A stretch of DNA of 64,000 nt from an uncultured Caldimonas sp. Lineage in GTDB: Bacteria > Pseudomonadota > Gammaproteobacteria > Burkholderiales > Burkholderiaceae. Below, piece after piece: positions 35,834 to 43,742 of this stretch; position 1 is the first letter of the stretch, and every line of letters starts with the position of its first letter. Made by a program: the position numbers and the translations under genes. The stretch spans positions 38,820 through 102,819 of the forward strand of contig NZ_CAMLJQ010000013.1 in assembly GCF_946480305.1 (NCBI RefSeq). The letters run 5' to 3'. The notes beneath the pieces were generated by a model that was given only the letters and a program-made list of their open reading frames with translations, searched no databases and was not told the origin of the DNA.

Positions 35834-37672
35834 ATGACATCCCCCTTGCTTCCCCGCGTCAGCGTCCTGATGCCGACCTATGCCCAGGCCACGTTCATTG
35901 CCCGTGCACTGGCTTCATTGCAGGCACAGACCCTCGCCGAATGGGAGGCCGTCATCGTCGACGCCAGCCACGACGACGCGACCCAGGCCGTGGTCGCACC
36001 GTGGCTGAAGGACTCGCGCATCCGCTACCTGCGCCAGCCCGAGCACGGACTCGGCCATGCCTTGAACACCGCGCTGGCCCATGCACGCGCACCGCTGGTC
36101 GCCTACCTGCCGAGCGACGACCTCTACTACGCCGACCACCTGCGGTCGCTGAAGGCGCTGCTCGACGAGCAGCCCGAGGCCGTGCTTGCCCACTCCGGCG
36201 TGCGCCATCACTACAACCGCGAGGTGCCGGGCCAGATCGACGGCTGCGCGCTGCAGCTGGTGCAATGCATGCACCGCGCCGTCGACCAGCGCTGGGTCGA
36301 GCGCGACGAACTCGAGTCCGACGATCTCGAGCGGCTGTACTGGTCACGCCTGCGCCGCGAAGGCCGCTTCGTCGGCTCGGGCCGGGTCACCTGCGAGTGG
36401 GTCGACCACCCCGCACAGCGGCACAAGCTGATGCAGGAGCCGGTGGGCGGCATCAACCCCTTCCGGCTGCACTACCGCGTGCGCACGCCGCTGCGTTTTC
36501 ACACGACGGTGGGCAATGCGATCGACGAGGTCGGCACCTACCGCGCGCAGCGCGAGCGGCCCGACACGCCGCCCGCGGCCGACGGGCTCAAGATCCTGCT
36601 CGTCGGCGAGCTGGCCTACAACGCCGATCGCGTGCTCGCGCTCGAGGAACAGGGCCACCGGCTGTACGGCCTGTGGATGCGCGAGCCGTACTGGTACAAC
36701 CACGTGGGCCCGCTGCCCTTCGGCCACGTGCAGGACCTGCCCCGCGACGACTGGCGCCGCGCGGTCGACGAACTGCAACCCGATCTCATCTACGCGCTGC
36801 TCAACTGGCAGGCGGTGCCTTTTGCGCACGAGGTGATGTGTGCGGTGCCGCACGTGCCCTTCGTGTGGCACTTCAAGGAGGGGCCGTTCATCTGCCTCGA
36901 AAAAGGCACCTGGCCCCAACTCGTGGAGCTGCACCGCCGTTGCGATGGGCAGGTGTTCAGCAGCCCCGAGATGCGCGACTGGTTCGACACCGTGGTGCCG
37001 GGCCTGTCGCACGACAAGCCGACGCACGTGCTGGACGGCGACCTGCCCAAGCGCGACTGGTTCCAGCAAGCGCGCAGCACCCGGCTCGCCGAGCAGGACG
37101 GCGAGATCCACACTGTGGTGCCCGGGCGGCCGATCGGCCTGCACCCGCCCGACGTGGCGGCGCTCGCGCAGCGCGGCATCCACCTGCACTTCTATGGCGA
37201 CTTCACGCACGGCCAGTGGCGGCAGTGGATCGACAAGACCCGCGCGCTCGCGCCGCGCCATCTGCACCTGCATGCCAACGTGGACGTGTCGCGCTGGACG
37301 CAGGAGTTCTCGCAGTACGACGCCGGCTGGCTGCATGCGTTCAAGAGCGTCAACGCCGGCGAGATGCGGCGCGCCAACTGGGACGACCTCAACTACCCCG
37401 CGCGCATGGCGACGCTCGCCGCTGCCGGGCTGCCGATGATCCAGCCGACCAACGACGGCGCGATCGTCGCCACCCAATCGCTGTGCCGCCGGCTGGGCGC
37501 GGGCCTGTTCTACGACGACTTCGACGCGTTGGCCGCCCAACTGCACGACGCGCACGCGATGCAGCAGTTGCGCGAGCAGGTGTGGTTGCAGCGCCACCTG
37601 TTCACCTTCGACCACCACGCGCCGGCGCTGGTCGACTTCTTCCGCACCGTCATTGCCGCACGGCAGCGGTGA
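35834..37672 (+). CDS. Two-part glycosyltransferase (GT2 N-terminus, GT-B-like C-terminus)
   Basis: A 612-residue enzyme. Residues 1-220 form a family 2 glycosyltransferase: VSVLMPTYAQATFIARALAS, then YLPSDDLYYADHL with the DxD-like pair. Residues 250-612 resemble a GT-B glycosyltransferase with ILLVGELAYNADRVLALEEQ and late MATLAAAGLPMIQPTN and LFYDDFDAL. It would add one or two sugars to a surface polysaccharide or glycoprotein. No signal peptide is present. It is divergent from the zinc-ribbon/SGNH pair and precedes the esterase by 49 bases. Confidence 0.85.
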   Translation: MTSPLLPRVSVLMPTYAQATFIARALASLQAQTLAEWEAVIVDASHDDATQAVVAPWLKDSRIRYLRQPEHGLGHALNTALAHARAPLVAYLPSDDLYYADHLRSLKALLDEQPEAVLAHSGVRHHYNREVPGQIDGCALQLVQCMHRAVDQRWVERDELESDDLERLYWSRLRREGRFVGSGRVTCEWVDHPAQRHKLMQEPVGGINPFRLHYRVRTPLRFHTTVGNAIDEVGTYRAQRERPDTPPAADGLKILLVGELAYNADRVLALEEQGHRLYGLWMREPYWYNHVGPLPFGHVQDLPRDDWRRAVDELQPDLIYALLNWQAVPFAHEVMCAVPHVPFVWHFKEGPFICLEKGTWPQLVELHRRCDGQVFSSPEMRDWFDTVVPGLSHDKPTHVLDGDLPKRDWFQQARSTRLAEQDGEIHTVVPGRPIGLHPPDVAALAQRGIHLHFYGDFTHGQWRQWIDKTRALAPRHLHLHANVDVSRWTQEFSQYDAGWLHAFKSVNAGEMRRANWDDLNYPARMATLAAAGLPMIQPTNDGAIVATQSLCRRLGAGLFYDDFDALAAQLHDAHAMQQLREQVWLQRHLFTFDHHAPALVDFFRTVIAARQR

Positions 37673-37721
37673 CACCGGTTTCGCCTATGCTCAGGCATCC
37701 GTTGCCCGAGGAGTTCCGTCC

Positions 37722-38384
37722 ATGCCGCTCGACGCCATCGAGATCGAAACCGGCCCCGCGCCGACCGCCAGCCTGATCGTGCTGCACGGCCTGGGCGCCG
37801 ACGGCAACGACTTCGTGCCGGTGGCCGAGGCGCTCGACCTGTCGGCCGTGGGCCCCGTGCGCTACGTGCTGCCGCATGCCCCCGCACGCCCGGTCACGAT
37901 CAACGGCGGCTACGTGATGCCGGCCTGGTACGACCTGCTCGGCATCGACCTCGTGCGGCGTGAAGACGAAGCGGGCCTGCGCGAGTCGTTGCTGCAGATC
38001 GAGGCGTTGATCGACCGCGAAAAGGCCCGCGGCATCCCCGCCTCGCGCATCGTGCTGGCCGGCTTCTCGCAAGGCTGCGCGATGGCGCTGCTCACCGGCC
38101 TGCGCCACCGCGAGCGGCTGGCCGGGTTGGTGGGCTTGTCCGGCTACCTGCCGCTGGCCGCGAAGACGGCCACCGAGGCCGCGCCCGCCAACCGCGACGT
38201 GCCGATCTTCCTGGCCCATGGCCTGGACGACGGCGTGGTCGACATCCAGCGCGCCTTCGCATCGCGCGATGCATTGCAGCAGCTCGGCTATCGCGTCGAG
38301 TGGCACGAGTACGAGATGGAGCATTCGGTGTGTCTCGAGGAGATCGCCGAGCTCAACCGCTGGCTGCTGCGCGTGCTGGGTTGA
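37722..38384 (+). CDS. Alpha/beta-hydrolase carboxylesterase (phospholipase/carboxylesterase family)
   Basis: A 220-residue esterase of the bacterial carboxylesterase II/acyl-protein thioesterase-like family. The triad is Ser 116 (LAGFSQGCAM), Asp 170 (AHGLDDGVVD) and His 201 (EMEHSVCLEE). The N-terminus has VLHGLGADGNDF. It should hydrolyse short-chain esters. The ATG at 37722 follows a GAGGAG site; an upstream frame extension lies in the intergenic sequence. It precedes the DUF445 gene. Confidence 0.9.
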   Translation: MPLDAIEIETGPAPTASLIVLHGLGADGNDFVPVAEALDLSAVGPVRYVLPHAPARPVTINGGYVMPAWYDLLGIDLVRREDEAGLRESLLQIEALIDREKARGIPASRIVLAGFSQGCAMALLTGLRHRERLAGLVGLSGYLPLAAKTATEAAPANRDVPIFLAHGLDDGVVDIQRAFASRDALQQLGYRVEWHEYEMEHSVCLEEIAELNRWLLRVLG

Positions 38385-38409
38385 TGCCGGCGGGGCTTGC
38401 ACCGTGAGC

Positions 38410-39669
38410 ATGGACGCCTCCCGCGCCGAAGCACTGGCGCGCATGAAGCGCATCGCGCTGGGCCTGCTGGCACTGGCCGCGGTGCTGTACGTCACGGCCA
38501 CGCTGATGGAGCCCCGCCACGCCGCGTGGGGCTACGTGGCGGCCTTTGCCGAGGCCGCGATGATCGGCGCGATCGCCGACTGGTTCGCCGTGGTCGCGCT
38601 GTTCCGCCACCCGCTGGGGCTGCCGATCCCGCACACCGCGATCATTCCGGCCAACAAGGCGCGCATCGGCGTCAACCTCGGCCAGTTCATCGTCACCAAC
38701 TTTCTCGAAACCGAGCGCGTGCTCGCCAAGCTGCGCAGCTTCGATCCGGCCGGTCGGCTGGCCGCGTGGCTGTCGCAGCCGCAGCATGCCGAGCAGGTCG
38801 GCCAGCATCTCGCGGCCGCCGCACGGTATGGCCTGACCGCGTTGGACGACGAGCGCGTGCAGCATTTCATCCGCGACACCCTGGTCGCGCGGCTGGAGCA
38901 GGTGGACGTGTCGCACCTGAGCGGGCAGCTGCTGGACGTGCTCACCGCCAATGGCCGCCACCAGGCCATGCTCGACGAGGTGTTGAAGCAGATCTCGACG
39001 CTCGTGCAGGACGAAGCCGTGCAGCAGAAGATCGCCGACGTGATCGCCGCCGAGGTGCGCTACCTGCGCTACCTCGGCCTCGACAACATCGCCGGGCAAC
39101 TCGCCACCAGCAAGATCGTCGCCGGCGTCGGCCGCGTCATCGGCGAAATGGGCGACGACCCCCAGCATCCTCTGCGCCAGCGCTTCGACGAGTTCGTGGC
39201 CGGTTTCGTCGAGCGGCTGAAACACGACCCGGCCTGGCGCGTGAAGGGCGAAACCCTCAAGCGGGAGGTGCTGGCCCACCCCGCGCTCGCCGACTACCTG
39301 CACGGGATGTGGGGCAGCCTGCTCGCGTGGCTGCACGACGACCTGGGTCGCGAGGACTCCTCGATCCGCCGCCGCATCGCCGAAGCCGCGCTCACGCTCG
39401 GCGAGAAGCTGCGTGCCGACCCCGCGATGCAGGAATGGATCAACACGCAGATCCTGGAGGCCGCGCCGCAGTGGATCGAACGCTACCGCGGCGACATCGC
39501 CAACTACATCGTCGCGCGTGTCGACGAGTGGAACACGCAGGAAATGACCGACGAGCTGGAGCGCAACATCGGCCGCGACCTGCAGTTCATCCGCATCAAC
39601 GGCACGCTGGTCGGCGGCTTGATCGGCTTGCTGATCCACGCGCTGACGCAGTGGGTGCTCGTGCGGTGA
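38410..39669 (+). CDS. DUF445 (YjiN-like) membrane protein
   Basis: A 419-residue protein with two N-terminal hydrophobic spans (LGLLALAAVLYVTATL, then a segment through AAMIGAIADWFAVVALF) and one at the C-terminus (LVGGLIGLLIHALTQWVLV). The central region is long and helical. DWFAVVALFRHPLGLPIPHTAIIP is the family signature. Function is unknown; relatives sit in the inner membrane. ATG 38410 is used, though GTG 38404 is in frame. It follows the esterase by 25 bases and probably shares its transcript. Confidence 0.88.
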   Translation: MDASRAEALARMKRIALGLLALAAVLYVTATLMEPRHAAWGYVAAFAEAAMIGAIADWFAVVALFRHPLGLPIPHTAIIPANKARIGVNLGQFIVTNFLETERVLAKLRSFDPAGRLAAWLSQPQHAEQVGQHLAAAARYGLTALDDERVQHFIRDTLVARLEQVDVSHLSGQLLDVLTANGRHQAMLDEVLKQISTLVQDEAVQQKIADVIAAEVRYLRYLGLDNIAGQLATSKIVAGVGRVIGEMGDDPQHPLRQRFDEFVAGFVERLKHDPAWRVKGETLKREVLAHPALADYLHGMWGSLLAWLHDDLGREDSSIRRRIAEAALTLGEKLRADPAMQEWINTQILEAAPQWIERYRGDIANYIVARVDEWNTQEMTDELERNIGRDLQFIRINGTLVGGLIGLLIHALTQWVLVR

Positions 39670-39683
39670 CTTGGCCGCGGTGC

Positions 39684-40412
39684 TCAGCCGCCGCGTCTCC
39701 GCCGCGCCACGAAGGTGGCGAACAGCAGCCCGGTGGCCATGCTCATCCACGTGGACGGCTCGGGGATGGGGGCGGCGAGCGGCCGGAACGCCGGTGATTC
39801 GTTCGAGGTGCCGATGTTCCAACTGAGGCTGTGCGCCAGCACCAGCGCGCCGCGGTCGTAGTGGCGCGCGTTCGTGTCGAAGAAGAACCAGTCGGACCAC
39901 ACGCCCATTGCCGGCTGGTCGACATACATCGTCAGTGCCCCTGGGTCGCCCGTCGCGGTCATCCCAGGCTCCTCCCGATCGACTTGCACGCCTTCCACGC
40001 GATAGCCGCCGCTGCCCACCAGCGCGCCGGCGTCGTAGTGGATGCGAGGATCAAAGAAATCGAACAGCACCATGAACCCCATGTCATTGATCGTGCCGTT
40101 GCCGAGTTCGTCGCGATGGACCCGGGTCTCGTATCGCTTTCGCCAGTAGAAATCCAGCGTGCCGTCCTGCGCGCGGACCACCTGCGACTCGAAGGTGCCG
40201 TAGGCGTCCCAGGCCTGCATGCCGGCGCAACAGGCCACGTGGTAGCTGAAATTGGCGCTGTCGCTGGCGATCACCTCGCCGCGGTCGGAGGGGGTGAGGC
40301 CTGGCGCTGCATCGAAGGCGGCGCTGCTGTCGTACGAGAGCAGCGGGCCTGCCTGGGCAGAAGTCGCCAGCGCGGCAACGAGTGCGGTCACGGTCATCAG
40401 GCGTTGCAACAT
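39684..40412 (-). CDS. PEP-CTERM sorting-domain protein
   Basis: A 242-residue exported protein: signal peptide (VTALVAALATSAQA), a Tyr/Asp-rich mature region, and a C-terminal PEP-CTERM signal IPEPSTWMSMATGLLF followed by RRRR. Nothing in the body identifies an activity. It is unrelated in its middle region to the first PEP-CTERM protein at 8453-9379. The ATG at 40412 has the purine-rich AGGGGG as ribosome site, and this lies partly inside a perfect inverted repeat at 40419-40444. Confidence 0.88.
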   Translation of the reverse strand: MLQRLMTVTALVAALATSAQAGPLLSYDSSAAFDAAPGLTPSDRGEVIASDSANFSYHVACCAGMQAWDAYGTFESQVVRAQDGTLDFYWRKRYETRVHRDELGNGTINDMGFMVLFDFFDPRIHYDAGALVGSGGYRVEGVQVDREEPGMTATGDPGALTMYVDQPAMGVWSDWFFFDTNARHYDRGALVLAHSLSWNIGTSNESPAFRPLAAPIPEPSTWMSMATGLLFATFVARRRRGG

Positions 40413-40418
40413 GGAGCC

Positions 40419-40444
40419 CCCTGGGCATCGAGCGTAGCCCAGGG
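40419..40444 (-). promoter_or_regulatory. 8-base inverted repeat overlapping the PEP-CTERM ribosome site
   Basis: CCCTGGGC and GCCCAGGG pair perfectly across a 10-base loop. On the transcript the 3' arm includes part of the AGGGGG ribosome site, 6 bases before the ATG. Folding would reduce initiation, so this may be a translational control element. Confidence 0.5.
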
Positions 40445-40475
40445 TAGGCGCGTGCCGAGCACCTCACCATCCCAC

Positions 40476-40529
40476 AGCCCGGGGGCGGCGGGCGGCATGC
40501 CGATTGCTCATGCCGCCCCGCCGGGCTTT
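40476..40529. terminator. Strong stem-loop, AGCCCGG...GGGCGGCAT / ATGCCGCCC...CCGGGCT
   Basis: A 9-base perfect inner stem (40490-40498 with 40510-40518) sits inside matching outer arms AGCCCGG/CCGGGCT, followed by TTT on the plus strand. On the minus strand it directly follows a TGA at 40531-40529. It could end the Bug/aspartoacylase operon or be the terminator of a lost gene. Confidence 0.55.
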
Positions 40530-40582
40530 CAGAAGTTGTGCTTCAGGCCGCCGCCGGCAGCGGGGCTGCCTACCGAAACTTG
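40529..40582 (-). pseudogene. Possible relic of an outer-membrane protein C-terminus
   Basis: On the minus strand a short frame ends VSVGSPAAGGGLKHNF followed by a stop and then a strong terminator-like hairpin. A C-terminal GLxHxF with final Phe is the usual ending of betaproteobacterial porins. No porin-like sequence is recognisable further upstream, so this could be the remnant of a deleted gene or chance. Confidence 0.25.
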
Positions 40583-40640
40583 CTCAAGAGATCCTGCGCG
40601 GCAGGAATGAACCGAGGCGCAAGACCTCTGCGCAAAAGGA

Positions 40641-40697
40641 GCGGGACGCCCCGTTTCACCTCTGCCAAGCGGCGCCAGCACGCCTGGGGCGTCCCGC
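40641..40697. repeat. 12-base perfect inverted repeat with 33-base spacer
   Basis: GCGGGACGCCCC (40641-40652) and GGGGCGTCCCGC (40686-40697) match exactly. The repeat ends 32 bases beyond the aspartoacylase-like stop. It may be that operon's terminator, or a remnant of a small mobile or REP-like element. Confidence 0.5.
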
Positions 40698-40728
40698 AAG
40701 GCTGGCCAGGGGTTGTCTCTCCGGCGTG

Positions 40729-41703
40729 TCACAGCAGCGGTATCGCCTTCGCGAGCCGCACCACGGTCACTCCCGGGCGCAGCTGACGCAGCGAGGGCAT
40801 CACCAGCACGCAGTGGTCGTAAGGGGTGGTGATCACGCGCTCGCCCTCGTGTCCGATGACCGTGCCTGCATGTTCGATCGTTTCGAGCCCGGTGAAGGCC
40901 TCGGTGAAGCGGAAGGCCATGCTGTGCGCCACCACGGCGTCCGTCACCGTCAACAGGGTCTGCGAGGCAGCAGGCGGCGCGAACCAGGCAGCATCCAGCT
41001 GACCGCGGTCGACCACCTCGGACAGCACCAGCAGGCGGGCGGTGAGGTCCATGGCCGCCCGGCGTGCGGCGGGGTCGAAGTGATAGCCGGCCTCCAGCAG
41101 CAGCGACAGCGCATCCCGGCGGCCCTCCGGCGCGAACTGCGCGAAGTCGCGCAGGCGGCACCCATCCGCATGGCCTGCGTCGGCGACCACGTGCTGCGGC
41201 GCTCGCAACCGGGTTGCGAGTGCAAGGTGGCGTGCCGAGGTGCCGGCCAGCAGCAGCGGCTGGCTGGGTTCGTGCATCGAATGCAAGTCGAGCAGCCAAT
41301 CGGCTTCGCGCACGAAGGGCAGCAGCTCCAGCGCGCGGCGACGCTCCAGCGTCGCCGGATCGGCCAGCGCCTGCTGCGTCCACACACGGTTCATGTCTTC
41401 CTCGACGTAGCGGGCTGCGTCGGGTTGCGTGCGGTCGAAGCGGTCGTAGGCGGCGAGGTTGCAGAACGCGAGCGTGAGCGAACCTCGGCGTGGCCGCAGC
41501 CCGGCATCGAGCAGCCGCATCAAGGTGAACGCGCCACTGAACTCGTTGCCGTGCAGCAGCGCCGTGACGAGCACGCGCCGGCCCGCAGCGTTGGAGTCGA
41601 AGTGCCACACGCCTTCGACGCCGGTGTTGCCCGCGCGCCAGCGGGCGATGTCGGGTCGGGTGAGGTCCATCTGCGTGGGCTCGATGTCGGTGAGGAGAGT
41701 CAT
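40729..41703 (-). CDS. Succinylglutamate desuccinylase/aspartoacylase family zinc hydrolase
   Basis: A 324-residue M14-like deacylase. Zinc ligands are His 51 and Glu 54 (TALLHGNEFSG) and His 141 (LLDLHSMHEP); the substrate-side block EEDMNRVW is also present. The family removes acyl groups from N-acyl amino acids. It overlaps the upstream Bug receptor gene by 4 bases (ATGA). The pairing of a deacylase with a substrate-binding receptor suggests uptake and hydrolysis of an N-acyl amino acid or related compound; this is inference. Confidence 0.85.
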   Translation of the reverse strand: MTLLTDIEPTQMDLTRPDIARWRAGNTGVEGVWHFDSNAAGRRVLVTALLHGNEFSGAFTLMRLLDAGLRPRRGSLTLAFCNLAAYDRFDRTQPDAARYVEEDMNRVWTQQALADPATLERRRALELLPFVREADWLLDLHSMHEPSQPLLLAGTSARHLALATRLRAPQHVVADAGHADGCRLRDFAQFAPEGRRDALSLLLEAGYHFDPAARRAAMDLTARLLVLSEVVDRGQLDAAWFAPPAASQTLLTVTDAVVAHSMAFRFTEAFTGLETIEHAGTVIGHEGERVITTPYDHCVLVMPSLRQLRPGVTVVRLAKAIPLL

Positions 41704-42671
41704 TCGCTGATCTGTGCAAAGTCGACGATGGCCGAGTACTTGGCGATCTCGCTCCTGAGGAACTTCGGGAAGTCGGCGTCGGGCGTCAGCGTGAGGCCGG
41801 CGTCCTGCAGCTTCTTCTTCACCTCCGGCTCGCCGACGACCGCCTTCAGCTCCTTGCCCAAGCGCTCGACGATGGGCGCCGGCGTGTTGGCAGGTGCCAG
41901 CACGCCGAACCAGATGCTCATGTCCATGCCCTTGAGCTTGGGGTGTTCGGCCAGTGCGGGAATGTCGGGTGCCACGGCATTGCGTTGGGGGCTCGTCACG
42001 CCGATCGCCTTCATGCGCCCGTCCTTGATGTACGGCAGCGCACTCGACAGCACGAACACGCTGTAGTCGATCTGGCCGCCGAGCAGGTCGGTGGCCATGC
42101 CCGCCGCACCGCGGTAGGGAATGTGCACGAGCTGCAGGTTGGCTTTCTGCTTGAGCATTTCGCCGGCCAGGTGCAGCGGCGTGCCGATGCCGGCACTGGC
42201 GTACATCGCCTTGCCCGGGTTCTGCGCGGTGTGGCGGATGAACTCCTCGGTGTTCGAGACCGGCTGTTGCGGGCGCGTGACCAGCACCATCGGCTGGTTG
42301 CCCACCAGGCCGATCGGCACGAAGTGCCGGACCGGGTCGTAGGACAGCTTCTTGTTGGTGAGGTGGTTGATGCCGACCTCGCTCGGCGATCCCATCAGCA
42401 GCGTGTAGCCGTCCGGGGCCGCCGAGGCGACCTTGGCGGCAGCGATCGTGCCGCCCGCGCCGGCTGCGTTCTCGACCACCACCGTCTGCCCCAGCCGCTT
42501 CGAGAGCGACGGGCCGATCGCGCGGGCCACCAGGTCGACGCTGCCGCCTGCCTGGTAGCCCACCATCAACGTGATCGTCTTGTTGGGGTAGGTCGCCGCT
42601 TGAGCGAGTGCCGTGCCGTGCAACAGCGTGGCGATGCCGAGCGAGGCAATCGTTGCGAGATGGTTCTTCAT
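41700..42671 (-). CDS. Bug family tripartite tricarboxylate transporter receptor
   Basis: A 323-residue periplasmic binding protein. Signal peptide at 1-25 (ending HGTALAQA), then YPNKTITLMVGYQAGGSVDLVARAI and NAAGAGGTIAAAKVASAAPDGYTLLMG, the classic Bug pattern. Members bind small carboxylates or amides and are very abundant in Burkholderiales. No TctA/TctB membrane subunits are nearby. A GGAGAG site precedes the ATG. It is divergent from lysR, and two 15-base LysR-type boxes lie 56-91 bases upstream. Confidence 0.92.
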   Translation of the reverse strand: MKNHLATIASLGIATLLHGTALAQAATYPNKTITLMVGYQAGGSVDLVARAIGPSLSKRLGQTVVVENAAGAGGTIAAAKVASAAPDGYTLLMGSPSEVGINHLTNKKLSYDPVRHFVPIGLVGNQPMVLVTRPQQPVSNTEEFIRHTAQNPGKAMYASAGIGTPLHLAGEMLKQKANLQLVHIPYRGAAGMATDLLGGQIDYSVFVLSSALPYIKDGRMKAIGVTSPQRNAVAPDIPALAEHPKLKGMDMSIWFGVLAPANTPAPIVERLGKELKAVVGEPEVKKKLQDAGLTLTPDADFPKFLRSEIAKYSAIVDFAQISE

Positions 42672-42726
42672 GACGACTCTCCGGGTTGCGATGACGCCGA
42701 TTGTGGAAACGAGCGACTGCGCAGAC

Positions 42727-42762
42727 GTGCTGACCCGGCACCGCTGCGTGCTGTTACGGCAC
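42727..42762. promoter_or_regulatory. Paired LysR-type boxes before the first Bug gene
   Basis: Two 15-base boxes, GTGCTGACCCGGCAC (42727-42741) and GTGCTGTTACGGCAC (42748-42762), are centred 21 bases apart. Each fits the LysR T-N11-A pattern with imperfect dyad symmetry. They lie between the divergent Bug and lysR genes. Confidence 0.7.
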
Positions 42763-42848
42763 ATCCGCGAAGGTCGAGCGCCAGCCGCGCACGGCGCCTC
42801 AGGGCAAAACCTCTCCGGGCCTGTGCCGCACGGTGACCACAATGCCAC

Positions 42849-43742
42849 ATGGACCTCAAACTGCTGGAAGACCTGGCTGCCCTGGCGAAGGAGCGCAGCT
42901 TCGTGCGGGCCGCCGAGACCCGGCACGTGACACACCCGGCGTTCGGGCGACGCATCCGGTCGCTCGAGGCGTGGGCCGGTGCGCCGCTCGTCGACCGCAC
43001 CCGCAGCCCGGTGCAGCTCACGCCGGCCGGGCTCGCATTGCTGCAGCAGGCTCAGGCGCTGGTGGAGGGGCTGGCGCAGGCGCGCGAGCAACTGCGCAGC
43101 CGGCAAGGCATCGTCGGCGGAGCCGTGTTGCGCGTGGGGGCCGGCCGCACGCTGGCCCGCACCATCGTGGCCGATTGGCTGACGCGCCTGGCACGGCCAC
43201 GTCAGCCCCTGCACCGGCAACGGGTCGAGGTGCAGACCCGTTCGATGACGGAAGTGGTGATGCTGCTCGAACGCGGCGAGGTCGATTTCGTCTGCTGCTA
43301 CGAGCACCCCGCCACGTCGGTGCGCCTGAGCAGCCAGCGCTTCCGGCACCTCACGCTCGCGCATGACAAGCTGGTGCCGGTGTCGCGTGCCAACGGCAAG
43401 GGCGGCACGATGCACGGCCTGCACGACGGGCCCATCATCTCGTATGCGCCGTCGCTGTCGCTCGGTGCGCTGATGCTCGACCACATGCGTCAGAGCCTGC
43501 CGGACGCTGGCCTGCGCACGCGCATCGTCTGCGACTCGGCCGACGCCATCCAGGAGTTCGTGCTCAAGGGCCTCGGCATCGCCTGGCTGCCCTGGTCGAT
43601 GGCGGCGGCGGATTGCAAGAAGGGCATGCTCGTCGCGCTGGGCAACCGCAGCGACGAGGTGCACTTCGAGGTGCGGCTGTACCGCCCGCGCATGCGGCAG
43701 TCGCCGCTGGTCGAAGCGGTGTGGGACGCGACGGATCAGTGA
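42849..43742 (+). CDS. LysR-type transcriptional regulator
   Basis: A 297-residue regulator. The N-terminal winged helix-turn-helix is LLEDLAALAKERSFVRAAE, RHVTHPAFGRRIRSLEAW. The rest is the two-lobed effector domain (SRQGIVGGAVLRVGAGRTLA, VLKGLGIAWLPWSMAA). It is flanked by two Bug receptor genes, divergent from the first and convergent with the second, and overlaps the stop of the latter by 7 bases. Matching operator pairs in front of both Bug genes make it the probable regulator of both. Confidence 0.92.
   Translation: MDLKLLEDLAALAKERSFVRAAETRHVTHPAFGRRIRSLEAWAGAPLVDRTRSPVQLTPAGLALLQQAQALVEGLAQAREQLRSRQGIVGGAVLRVGAGRTLARTIVADWLTRLARPRQPLHRQRVEVQTRSMTEVVMLLERGEVDFVCCYEHPATSVRLSSQRFRHLTLAHDKLVPVSRANGKGGTMHGLHDGPIISYAPSLSLGALMLDHMRQSLPDAGLRTRIVCDSADAIQEFVLKGLGIAWLPWSMAAADCKKGMLVALGNRSDEVHFEVRLYRPRMRQSPLVEAVWDATDQ

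Larger units (their letters stand above)
40413..40728. other. Gene-poor region with three inverted repeats
   Basis: This 316-base stretch between a PEP-CTERM start and an aspartoacylase-like stop contains no convincing gene. It holds a leader hairpin at 40419-40444, a strong stem-loop at 40476-40529, a possible decayed outer-membrane-protein tail at 40529-40582, and a 12-base inverted repeat at 40641-40697. These are listed separately. Confidence 0.6.

Noticed and set aside
40504..42066. A long plus-strand frame over the aspartoacylase/Bug region
   Set aside because: It is antisense to two genes with clear active sites and shows only GC-driven composition.
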